This document shows, in pieces, positions 40,597-53,050 of a DNA stretch of 64,000 bases. Source of the DNA: Trichopria drosophilae (lineage: Eukaryota > Arthropoda > Insecta > Hymenoptera > Diapriidae); contig CM059584.1 in NCBI GenBank assembly GCA_030407085.1, forward strand, positions 142,528,001-142,592,000, read 5' to 3'. The translations under genes and the position numbers were made by a program. Each line of letters starts with the position of its first letter. Position 1 is the stretch's first letter. The notes below the pieces were generated by a model, which was not told the origin of the DNA, did not search any database, and saw nothing but the letters and a program-made list of their open reading frames with translations.

Positions 40597-43404
40597 CCCA
40601 GATAGCACATATCGTTCCACCTATATTCCAGGAACATAACAACTGGAATGTTGTTATGAAGGTTGTTATATACCTGGAACGTTACTGGAATATAAAATGT
40701 CCCGAGGCGTTTGTATATATGTTACATAGCCAGGAATGTACCAGGAACATAACCGGATATCATTCCAGTAATATAACTGGAACATGTCTATTGAAATGTT
40801 CCCTCCATTTTCTCCGCGGACGCATTTTTTAGACAAATCTAAAATCGTGGCAGATTTATCCTGAAATTGAACGCGTTTTGTTCGCACAACATTGAATTTG
40901 AATCCAGAATATTACATTAGCTGAAGGAATATTTTGGAAAAAACATTAAAAATATTCCTAATAGGAAATTTTCCGGCCAATTAAAAAAAAACGAAACAAA
41001 TTTTGAGGATTATCGTCATATTTTTTTTAAATTATGTAAATTCGCTGTTATATGTATTATACGATTATATGTAATTTCATGTGAAAATGAAGAATTGTTA
41101 TCTTTTGCTACTTTTGTTGCTTAAATAACAACGATCGCAAATAAGTTAGTAACGCTCGAAAACAAATTAGAAAAACGCTCGCCCCGGTGAGGAATCGAAC
41201 CCAGGTCCTTCGCTTACTACGCTAACGACTTAACCACTACGCTACGCTCGCTCTTACCTAATTTCGTATGACGAAGGATGGTTACTATCCGTAAAGCCTC
41301 CATGATGCAATTACCCACCTGTCACATTCCCAGTGTATAACATTTGCAATGATATCGTAATGTTATACAAATCGACACACGGACAAAACAGTGGCATAAG
41401 CCGTCGTGAGCTTCTTATTTATATTTGAAATGAATGATTTATATACCAATTGTGTGTGAATAGGTGTTATTTATGCCTTTTTCCAGGTTAGTACATCTCA
41501 AATTAAGGTTTGAGGTTAACTGACCTGTCAAATAAAAAACCCATATTTTCTAAATCCTTCTTCCCATTCTCATTATTGCAATCTACAGTCATGGTGTAAT
41601 TTTACACCATATGTGTACACTGTAAGAGCCCAATATTAATTAGATTAATTAGATTAGGACAGCAATTTTGTGGTACCTCTACTGCTATGACACCAGTCAC
41701 TTAAAAAACATAGAAGCAATGGTAACGTTTGAAAGAGTTTTGTCGACGAATGGGCCTATTTACTTAATGTTGTTATATACTTGCATGGTGTAATATCTTA
41801 TCCTTGTCAATACGCATACATTTTCTTCATATTTTGTGCAAATATATAATGTAAAATAAATAGAATTGATACTTCAAAATAGGTGCATAAAAAACTTAGA
41901 AGCGTAGGAAACGTATCACTGAATTTTGTCGACGGATTGGAGAATTTGCTTATTTATTTATATAAAACTGCATGGTAGATATATTATACGTATAAATACA
42001 TATTAAAATCTTTTATGTTTAATGTAAATAAATAAAGTAATAGAATTTGAATTGAATTTACAGGATATGCATTTAAAAAAGTCAGAAACAAGGAAAATGT
42101 TTTAAAGAGGTTGGTCGGCGGATTTGAGAATTTTTTTTTTTTTTAAATAAACCTGCATGATAGATATATCATACATATAAATACATATGCATATATATGC
42201 TGGTTTATATAAATAAATAAGTAAATTCTCCAATCCCCTGACAAAATTCATTGATACGGTTTCTGTGCTTCTAAGATTTTTAAATGCCTGTCCTGTACAT
42301 TCAATTCAAGTTCATTTACTATTTTTAATATGTATTTATATGTATGATATATCTATCATGCAGGTTTACGATAAAAAAAAAAAATTCTCAAATCCGACGA
42401 CCAACCTCTTTGAAACATTTTCCTTGTTTCTGACTTTTTTAAATGCATATCCTGTAAATTCAATTCAAATTCTATTACTTTATTTATTTACATTAAACAT
42501 AAAAGATTTTAATATGTATTTATACGTATAATATATCTACCATGCAGTTTTATATAAATAAATAAGCAAATTCTCCAATCCGTCGACAAAATTCGGTGAT
42601 ACGTTTCCTACGCTTCTAAGTTTTTTAGGCACCTATTTTGAAGTATCAATTCTATTTCTTTTACATTATATATTTGCACAAAATATGAAGGAAATGTATG
42701 TGTATTGACAAGGATAAGATATACACCATGCAAGTATATAACAACATTAAGTAAATAGGCCCATTCGTCGACAAAACTCTTTCAAACGTTACCTTTGCTT
42801 CTATGTTTTTTAAGTGACTGGTGTCATAGCCGTAGAGGTACCACAATATTGCTGTCCTAATCTAATTAATCTAATTAATATTGGGCTCTCATAGTGTACA
42901 CATATGGTGTAAAATTACACCGTGACTGTAGATTGCAATAATGAGAATGGGAAGAAGGATTTAGAAAATATGGGTTTTTTATTTGACAGGTCAGTTAACC
43001 TCAAACCTTAATTTGAGATGTACTAACCTGGAAAAAGGCATAAATAACACCTATTCACACACAATTGGTATATAATTCATTCATTTCAAATATAAATAAC
43101 AAGCTCACGATGGCTTATGCCACAGTTTTGTCCGTGTGTCGATTTGAATAACATTACGAGATCGTTGCAAATGTTATACACTGGGAATGTGACAGGTGGG
43201 TAATTGCAGGAATATAACACTGGGAACATACCTGGAGCATGCAATGCGATATTATATATTTGTAATATTCCTAGCATATTCCTGGTATGTAACGCTCAAA
43301 ATGATAACATCTGGTATGTTCCTGTTATATACCATTCGAAATGATATCAAATATAACATTGTTATATTCCTGGAATATAGGTGGAACGATAAATGCTGTC
43401 TAGG
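40597..43404. mobile_element. Composite foldback element (2.8 kb) with a long inner palindrome
   Basis: Outer termini are inverted repeats sharing ATCGTTCCACCTATATTCCA (left about 40611) and ending CCCAGATAGCA on the left versus CCTAGACAGCA on the reverse of the right; TA borders both ends. The outer arms consist of repeated CCAGGAATATAAC-type units. From 41306 inward an arm of about 900 bp pairs with the stretch ending at 43208, centred near 42257. Within each arm an imperfect unit of roughly 200 bp recurs (AAAAAACTTAGAAGCGTAGGA-like, then GTCGACGGATT). The left side also contains a tRNA-like insert (41176-41252). No transposase. Confidence 0.75.
41176..41252 (-). repeat. tRNA-derived sequence (SINE head or tRNA pseudogene)
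   Basis: On the minus strand a box A (TAGCGTAGTGGTTAA, about 41231-41244) and a perfect box B (GGTTCGATTCC, 41191-41201) have tRNA-like spacing and are followed by a T5 run (41171-41175), a Pol III terminator. The ends do not pair as an acceptor stem (both read GCGAGCG), so it is not a functional tRNA. Confidence 0.7.
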
Positions 43405-43409
43405 TAACG

Positions 43410-44100
43410 GCTGGATAATTTTTCTGTCAATGGTGAATTTTGTGTCAATGGTGAATTTTTGTAAACTGTAAAAATTCTTACACTGATCGACAAAATTTTA
43501 CTTTTTGTTTGTCTTTTATATATCAAGTACCGTATTTTCAATATCTTTTTGTGCTGCCAATCAGAATTGCTGGAATACGTTGCATTATCTAAAAAAATGA
43601 TATTGAATATCTAACAATCGTTCTAACAAATTTTCATTTTCTAACAAAACAAACGTTTGTCTTAAAAATTGCAGTACCGTTTCTACTTTTTGTTTATTTC
43701 GAAAACTATATCACCCCCCATTATCTTTCTGTTTCAAGAAAATTAGGTTAAGTGTGTCAATCCAGCATTCACACATTAGTGTCAAAACAAAGAAAAGGTT
43801 ATGCTTCTTACAAGAGCATCCAAAGGTGTATCAGCAAATATAATGTTTTTTTTTAGTGAACATATCTTGAAATGCACTTTTCTTGTCTTGGTCGGTAATT
43901 TATTTCGGAAGAATCGTAAAATAAAATAAAAATCGATTTTTAATAACTTTCGTACATTTGCCTACGTTTTTACCACTTCTGGATCTTCTCCTGGATCTTC
44001 TTCAGGCAAAAGTACTTTGAATGCGTCTTTGCGCTTATCAAGTGAATATTTCCTTTTGATACCAGATATTCAAATTATGTCCAAAAAATGCAAATTTTCA
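43410..44100. other. AT-rich sequence, nothing recognised
   Basis: Lies between two foldback elements. No coding region, hairpin or known repeat was seen. Confidence 0.5.
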
Positions 44101-44106
44101 CATGTA

Positions 44107-45027
44107 CAGGGTGTCCCAGAACTGGTTAATGATATTGCAGGAGGTGATTCTCCGTAATATTTCGAATAAAAAAGTCCGGTATCAAAATTGGATCGAGGCT
44201 CAGAATTTGAGTGATGAGTTACATGAATAAATTTCTTAATGTGAAAGTTGAGTCACTCTTTATTAAAGGTGACTTTTTCACTATTTCTAAAGTGTAAATT
44301 TCACTTTAATAGAGTGGCATAATTCCATTCACTGTTAATAAAGTGAAATTTCCACTTTAAAAATAGTGAAAAAGTCACTTTTATCAGAAAGTGGCTCAAC
44401 TTTCACTTTAAGAAATTTAGAGTGTATTGAAGTTTAGAAAAAAAATCGTTTTTTGGCAATAACTGGGCTTGCTTTGAAGTTATTTCAATGAGTGAGGACT
44501 CATTTTGAAGCTTATTTTAAGCCCTACAATTCACATACAAGAATATTTGACCTGCGATGAATATATCCGAAGTTATGGCTTAAAAAATGGGAAAAGAGGC
44601 AAATTTTTGCCAAACTCGTTTGATACTGACGACGCCCATTTTTCGCCATTTCTACGACATTAAGAGTGTTCTTCGTTAAGGAAATTCTTCATTTTTTCAA
44701 GATCTAAAACTTTTTCTAAGGCGATATTTTATTATCAATTAAGTGAAATGAGTTGCCTTTTTCCCCATTTTTCAAGCCATAACTTCAGAAATATTCAACG
44801 CAGGTTAAATGTTCTAATATGTGAATTGTAGGGCTTAAAATAAGCTTCAAAATGAGCCCTCATTCATTGAAATAACTTAAAGCAAGCACAGTTATTGCCA
44901 AAAAACTTCAATAGCTAGTCACTCAAATTCTGAGGCTCAGATCCAATTTAGGTACGGGAATTTTTTGTTCAAAATATCACGGAGAATTATTTCCTTCAAT
45001 ATCGTTACCTAGTTCTGAGACATCCTG
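44107..45027. mobile_element. TA-flanked palindromic element with nested inner foldback
   Basis: Left end CAGGGTGTCCCAGAACTGGT and right end AGTTCTGAGACATCCTG are inverted; TA borders both ends (44105-44106, 45028-45029). Outer arms include TCTCCGTAATATTTCGAA and CTCAGAATTTGAGTGA with inverse partners near 44915-44985. A separate foldback at about 44240-44410 (GTGAAAGTTGAGTCACT and its inverse) interrupts the left arm, looking like an insertion within an insertion. Confidence 0.75.
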
Positions 45028-45029
45028 TA

Positions 45030-48000
45030 TAACTTCTCCTGTCTAACTAGTTATTTCTTGCAACAGCAAGTTAATTAATATATTGCTTCTAAAGGTAAAA
45101 TCTCTATTATTGAAATGTTGAAAAGTTTAGTGACTGTTACAAATCCCTTTTATTCAAGTATTTAAAAAATGTTTAACGAAGTACATGTACATTATTCCAG
45201 ATGATTAGAACAATAACAAATATACAAGTTGCCCCGAAATTTTAAAATAAAAAAAAGGTTGCTATAATAGTTCCGAAATATAGGATACCAGGTGTTTCCA
45301 TATGTTAGAACAATATATACATGGAGTATAGAACTTTTCGATCATACTGGCGGTGTCCAAACATTTTTTAAACAAATATAGAATATTTTGCTCTTTTAGT
45401 TGAAAAATTATGTGCGCTTCGGATAACTCTTTTGAACACTAAAATTCTATTAAAAGTTATTGTAAAAATATTGTTAATATTGTTTTCTTCTTGTCAATTA
45501 TAATATCGACTTCTAAAATGATTCAAATTTTAGGTTAATTTTGAATAAATATAACACAGGAATATTGCCAGTATTTATTATTCCTGTACATTTGTGCGCC
45601 GGACATAAATTAAACGTTGTAAAATATAAGTAATGAATTTTGCGAACGTGCTGCATATTCAGACAAATTTACCTGCCGATGTATAATTGCATAACAGGTT
45701 AATTTATGCAGCGGAGGAACGTGCCTGAAAGTTTAATCGCGTTTCAAATTTCGAAATTAGAACACACACAGATAATACTTATCCCGTTCGATTGTAATTC
45801 GATGCTGTCTCGAACTTGCATGATTCGCTTTCAGTTATAACGAATATCTGCCTTGTCGCTCAATAATATCTGGTATTATTAGTACAGCAAATAGCGCTGA
45901 CTTACTAACCCGAAAATATTTTGAGCTAATTAACGTAAATTGAAGTTATGCAAATTTGAATGACATACGCGAAAAACAAGGTATTTCCTTATTTTGATTT
46001 ATTGACGTTTTCAATCGCGACTGTCAATATTGTCGGATGGACAGATGATCTCAATTCGATTCCGACGGAGTAATCGTGGTTATGAATAACGAAATTAAAA
46101 TGTCGTTACATTATAATGCATGTATGAAAAATTTAATTATTAAATTCCAGACAGTTTTAAATATCACGTGGTATATTTCATGCTGGAAAATGTAAATTAG
46201 GACATGACAGTAAGACAGAGATTGAATAACATACCAATTATTTATTGCTATTATGTTATATTCATATTCTTAATATGGAAAAGGATAACCAAATTCACTT
46301 GGGAAGAAAATTCAATTAATATTGGCGGTTTTATCTGTTATTTTATTCATTTTTTCGCCGAGAAAATGTCGGACTACAGAATTGGAGCATTCCTCATCAC
46401 ATTTAATAAAATACTTCTGTAAAAAAGTTCCATCAAATGATCGCATCAGTCTGTGACTTTTCTTAAAGTCAAATAGCTAAAATTTGAACAAACTTACAAA
46501 AAAAACCAATAAACTTTCTTAGTAAAATAAATAGAATGCGATATTTTAAAAATCACGAAATTCCTAATGAAAATCGACGATCCGGAATTAAAGTTCTCTG
46601 AAAATCGACAAAGAAGGAATTTCAAAGATTAGTAGTAATGTTAATCTATTGATCAGTTTGTGATGCATATATTACAGAACGATCGTCAATCCAAACTATG
46701 AAAGGAAGCATATCTACTCAAATGCCTTGTGTTAAAATTGTAAATGAACACCAAATTAAAAAAAAAATATGTTTTTTCAGAGGAATTAAAAAGATTACTA
46801 TGAGCAACTGTTACTGATTCATAAAATCAGATTGACTGAACGTGTCATTCTAAGAGTACCTCGGAGGGTACTTATTTTATATATTTAATTGCTAAAAAAA
46901 GCTTAATAAATAGGTATTTGGTAACTCTCGAAATCAAGTTTTAAATCCAAACTTTATAATTACCTTTTCTGTATGGTGTATCTTTCTTTCTAGCATAGTT
47001 AAATTCTATACCATCATTATAGTCGATAATTCGAACAGCTTTTTTTTTATCTATATTATGGTCAAAAATATTGTGGGTACGGTTTGATATTTTGAAAAAT
47101 GTTGTTTATTGTCAAATGTTTTATTATTTTTTCTGTTATTCCATTAGTTTTTTAATTTTTATTACCTGTTTTAATTTTTCCGAATTTTCATTGTTACTAC
47201 CACAAGGGCTGATAAATAATTTTGTTACAGTTCTGAGTTACAATGCATGATACATTTATTACATAATATATTATTTTAGATAATACGAATAAATGAAAAA
47301 AACACTGCACTAATAACTTAAAAATAAAATCATTCGAAGTACGGTGAGACAAAATCAGCTAATCAGAAGTTGAAATAACAATGTGCAATTTTGAAGGCAT
47401 TTGCTAGAATGACTATCACTTTTCTAAGGAATACAATTTCTTTAAAAACTGCAGGAGACGTAACTTTTTCCAAATGTTCAGGAAGAACTGAGTTATGGCA
47501 TTAGATTCAGTTTTTTGCTTATGATGTCTCCCCATAGATATTAGAGAAATTTACTTCTTTAAAAAACTCATGATGGTTTCGTAAATAAAAAAATTGCTGA
47601 ACTGCCTTCAAAAATTGAAAGAAATTAAATACAAGGTTCTAATGTTGTAAATGGTTCCTCTTACGCACCATTTTTCGTACATTTATTTCATACATGATTT
47701 TTTAGACAATATTGTTGTGTATTGTATAGTATAGAACAGTATTGTAAAAATGATGTCTTACTCTATACTATTATTTCTTTTAAGACATGTCAATCCTTTT
47801 AGGCGATTTACAAAACTTCAAGCCACATTCGACAATTTTTCAGCCGTTTAATGGCTATTAGTTAATTGATTGCAATATTAAGAATAAATAAACATTGATC
47901 GTTAATAAGTGGATTATACGTAAATTTTGACAGTAGAAATGAATGTCGGTAAATTGTACTAATTAAGTCTAATTAAAATAACGAATTACTATAGGAGAAC

Positions 48001-50400
48001 TATATAGCCGAGTCAATTACTGATGATTTTTATTAATGAATGTGAAACACACTATTTATTAGTTCAAGCCTAGTAATCAGTATTAACCGACAATTGCGCG
48101 AACAAACATTTTTATTATCAAACTACAATTAATGAAGATTTTTCAAGAACATATTTGTATAATAACGTAGATTATTGAATGATTGCAATTGGTTCATAAT
48201 GCATTTTACTTCGTAACAGAAAAGCGTCTTCAATCGTATTCAGTTTTGAATCTGTAACTGTATCCCATTTACGTTTTTGATTTAATATTGTTTAATAAGG
48301 GTAAACAACTAGTACTTCTTTGTTCATTTGGTTAAAACAACAATTAAAAAAATAAATAGTCACAGCTACAATTTAAGAGGTAAGAGACGAACAGACAATT
48401 ATTCGCAGATGACCATTTAATGTGTAACCGCGTAATGCAAAAAATATAAATTGGGCATCGGCGCGACTAATTAAAATGATTACTGGAACTATTTTTTATT
48501 CGTTTTATCGAAACACAATATTCTTGTGCTATTGACGTTTCCCTTCATAAAAAATACTTCGATTTATTATTGACAGATCGTAATCCTTCGCGAAGACGTT
48601 TCTTCGCTAAAGTTATGTTGTATCAGACAATACCAAAATTTAATAAATGTGCAAAACGTACTTTCCATAATTTCTGAACATGATCTTATTCTATTTTATC
48701 AACAATACAGAATATAATAGAGTGCAAAAATTGCATTACATATATGTGCAACTTATTAATGCCATAATAACATAAGCAATTACTGTTTATCAAGAGCCAA
48801 AATAAATTGGGAATAATTATTGCCTATGTCCCAAGTCCATAATTGCTAACCAACATTTTCAATAATGCATAATTCGAAGCTCAATTAGTGATAATATAAC
48901 GCCCCAGGCGCGAGTTTATCACTATTTATTTTTCAAATAGTATGTTGCCAGCTTTACCTCAAACTAACAGCACCTCGTTAATTGGTTCTATGCACGAATT
49001 ATAGGTTGAAACACATTGTAGAACACATCCATACTAAAACATCAACTTTACGTTGAAAAACATTTTCTCGTGTACAATATCACTTCCGCTTCAAAATTCC
49101 CGATAGGTTCGTTGCAAACAAATGAAGGATTCAAGTTTCGCAGCAAAATTACGACCGCAAGTGTTTTTTTCTAGAAACTTGACGTCTCTATTATATACAA
49201 AGAATCTTGAGGGAATTACCCGATTAATTTTGTAGCTCGATTAATATTCGAGAGATTATTGCCCATACCCAAATTATGGTCAAGTGAATTGTAAAATTTC
49301 AAGGTGTCAAACTTAAGGGATTATCTCTATTATATGCGACATTTAAAATACCCTCCAATGCTACAATTCAATTGGCTGAAATTGCGACATGACCAATCCT
49401 TTATTCCCGTTGATATTAGAATATTTTTTAGTATTTTCATCGACTCTTGTAAGAAATTCATTAGCTCTTTCATGGAAATCATCTATTTAGTTATGTAAGT
49501 CATTTATCTCATCTGTACTTTGGTAATATTTCATGAAAATGAAATTGGTAGTAATTTTTCCTGTTGGGATATTAGAGAGCCCCCATTTATGAGAGAGTTG
49601 GATTTATAAATGCAAATTCACTTTTCAAATTTACTCATGTTATACATATTGAATTTGTGCCAAAGTTTCTGAACCAATCTAGTTTATGCTTCACTCTACT
49701 TCATCCACTCCAAAATTTCTTTCTACATGATCAGCACGTTAGAAAGAATAATGTCGAACCAGTCTCAAAGCTAAATAAGTCAAAATTGATAAATTTGACC
49801 TCTTTCAAATTATGTTGCCAGAATTAGCAGCAGATTTCAAAGGAACAATTTCTGATTATTTAATATAATTCAGCTTTTTAGAGCGATTGTAAAAGTTCAA
49901 TAAAAGTGAATCATCCGGGGAAGCTTCAATTTTATTACATTCTTGTCATCGAGTGAAAGTTTTCAACGTTCTCGTCAATAAATTAATGAGATGTATTTAA
50001 TTTTTAGGTTACAAACCGATAATTGATAGTTTACGTATGTAATGTTACTAAACCGTCTAAAATTAACTGAAAATCAGAAAAAAAATTGGTAACAACCCAT
50101 TGTATGTAACTAATTTGAGGTTATGAATGAATCATGATGAGATTAGGTATTAAAAAATGATAATAATTACTTTTTCATCCCATTAGAACATGTTGCAATT
50201 GTCAGCATTGTCCTTATCAGGACAGGGTTTCTCACTAAGCAATCAAGATTTGTTCTAATTTTTTGTCGGAAGAAGTATTCAGTAACATCACAATATTCTC
50301 AAATCAGTAATTTCAATAAAATATCCAATTTTGTATAGGTATATCTTTATCCGCATATTAACAGTTTGAAGGACCTTAAAGGTATAACTTACAACATATC
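45030..50400. other. AT-rich intergenic or intronic sequence
   Basis: More than 5 kb with no supported coding region, RNA gene or transposon. Short frames at 46204-46422 and 49304-49498 lack known motifs. Confidence 0.5.
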
Positions 50401-50489
50401 CAAAATTTGAAAATGTGATTGTAAAATTTTTCGTTCACAAGATCATGAATAATCTTTTACTTGACAAAATTAACAACAGGGTGCTGCTG

Positions 50490-51010
50490 GATACCATTCG
50501 AGTAATACATAATTGCCACAATCGGCATGGAACTAATTCCTGGCTCTCGCGAATATCCTCCCAGAAAGCGCCTCCAGCGGAATCATCCCCATATTCCGTA
50601 TTCAGTGATTCTGCATTTGGACGCTTGTATTATCGGAGCGTGCAATAAATCGCATAACTCAGTGGCAATTCCCGAAATAGAGTAGAATGTATATTCGCAT
50701 AGAGAAAACAGCCGATTTCTGATGTACTGTTACGGAGTACACGGGATTCATCAATCAGAATCCGGTAGCAATAGAATCGCGATCAAGGTTCAACCGCTTT
50801 GATGCGGCTTATTGGCATTGCAAATGCATCAATGAGCGCACAAGCATCGAAAGGACGACGGATCGTGCACCTGACACAAACGCAGATTCACGTAAACTAG
50901 GGAGTTTGTAAGCAGCGAAATGTAAGCATCTGTAGCTTCCTAATTGCACGTAAGCATCGTAGGGTAAGTCGTCAGCCGACATGGATATCGATTACACATG
51001 GAAGGCGCGA
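50490..51010. other. GC-richer island, function unknown
   Basis: Local rise in GC and CG content, including CTCGCGAATATCCTCCCAG and GAAAGGACGACGGATCGTGC. A 77-codon plus frame (50415-50648) ends inside it without a recognisable domain. Possible regulatory element or decayed exon. Confidence 0.35.
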
Positions 51011-51399
51011 GCCGTTCCTTTTTGACACTTGAACTAACGAGGGACCATTAATCAAACGATTATCATGGATGAATGATGATAGCTAATGAAGTTGCCAGGT
51101 CTCTGTATTAAAGGATGTTACATTTTTATTACCGAATTTTGTATAATGTTTTTTGTATAACCGTTACTGACTGAAAGGATTATTTTTAATTAACGAACGA
51201 CGCAATCCAAGAAATAACTAATTAGCTATATGAGTTGTGACTGTACGAATTCATCATCAATGTACACCATATAAGAAATATATGGTCCATTGTTAGTCAA
51301 ACGAGTTTGGTTAGACATAGTTAGGTTTGCTCAACTACGAGAAGCGTTGTTACTAGTAAAAAAATGCTTTACGATGTCGCATTTACATCACTGTACCAA

Positions 51400-53050
51400 A
51401 ACATTGCTTATCAGTAATTGGTAAGTCTTGTCTTGTCTTATTTGACTTGCTTGGACAAGTTCCCAAAGTGTGTCTCATAGTATGGTTCATTTGATTGAAG
51501 AGTTGATTACCTTTGTACCTACACTTTCGTGCGACCGTTTTCTTAGCTTTGGTAGTTTAATACTTGGCTGGATTTGTACTGCTCTTCTCATTTTCTTTTA
51601 TTTCGGCAGATAGGACGTGTAGTTGGATGGTTACTCCGAACCTCATCTGTTATATTGCTGGGGAAGACTAGGTGATCCAAGTTTTATTATTTGTCTTTGC
51701 TTCAACGGGATCTCATTTACAACTTTGTACTTAGGATTGCATGACCTGTCTTATATAAGGTTACCTTTTTTACTATTAACTATCTGCATGCCTTGGTTTA
51801 TACTTTATTTTCCAGTGTGAGCTTTTCGTAGCTTATTTGCAGCTTCAGTAGGTTCCTTGCTCAACTACTCTCGCCTAAATTTTACAATAATATCTAGCCA
51901 GTTTATGTGGACCAATAACATCCAAAATTCTTGTCATTGCTTGAATTATATATCAGGTTGCTGTTGCCATATTTCTGGATGTAATAGTCAAACTATATTT
52001 TTCAAAGCACTATCTCCAATATTCGAATTTAGTTCTATGCGATGAAAAATAGGTTTTTAACTATGTTCAATTTAGATAATCCATTCAGAAATACATTTTT
52101 TATTAACTACTTATTTCGGGTTGAGTTTAAGATGTATACCAGGGGCCATATTTACTTTCAACTTTATTTATTTGTTTTTAGAGAACAGTTAAGAAACTGT
52201 TTTTCAATGCTCTTATGCTAAATAAATGTAAGTAACATTTTCAAAGTGGTAATTCTGGATTCGTCCTTAAAGGTTGTGCGTCTTCGAGATCTACGACTTT
52301 TCCCTCAATAATTATTTATACAGTTGAATGTAATTATTTTTATACGGATAGTTTACAAAAAAGTATGCCATATACTACTATCTTAAGGCTGTGAGTACCA
52401 GCGATAGATCAGTATTCTGTTACATTGTTACACCGTCTTGTACAAGTGCTCAACTTGCATCTTTTGCTTACGTGTTCTTTAGATTTCTTATGCCAGGTTC
52501 CTTTGCTTTGAAGTCTGGATACTTTGCTTATGTTTCGTTTTTCTTTTTCATTTTATTTCGCTAGGTTAAACCAGCAGGAAATAGAAAGCTCCTAACTTCG
52601 TGCGTCGAATTACGTGGATTGAGCATTATCTTGGATAACCCAATATTTTTATGTTAAGACAGTTGGGATCGCACTTTATCTTTAGGGGTGACACAACTAT
52701 CTCTTATCCATCGTTTGTGTCTATGCGTGGTTTTCCCTTTCTTCAATGATTTCTTTCTGTTTAGGATTAGTTCTACCTACGGTAGGGTTCGTCTTCAAGT
52801 ATTCTTTTTACCTAGTCTCCAAGTTTTCTACATTTTTAGATCTGTTCTTAGATGTGTGTATTTTAGGCATTGATTCAGTAGATGTTATGAGGTATCTTAT
52901 AATACTGGTCCATATTAATGTATATTATAATTATTTGTCTGCTTTCTGCTCTATTACTTTTCCGCTTTCTTATGTTAAAGAGCGGACCACTAGAATGCTC
53001 ATACAAACAGTATTGTATACGTCAGTTGTTGTGCCTTTTCCTTGATGTTT
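51400..53050. other. Pyrimidine-skewed stretch, possible decayed retroelement
   Basis: The plus strand is noticeably rich in T and poor in A compared with the flanks, the same skew direction as the minus-strand retroelement. Many frames of 60-100 codons are present on the plus strand but none has a known domain. It could be an old LTR-element relic in minus orientation; no diagnostic motif was found. Confidence 0.25.

Noticed and set aside
41176..41252. Functional tRNA gene
   Set aside because: Boxes A and B are good, but the two ends are direct copies, not complementary, so no acceptor stem can form.
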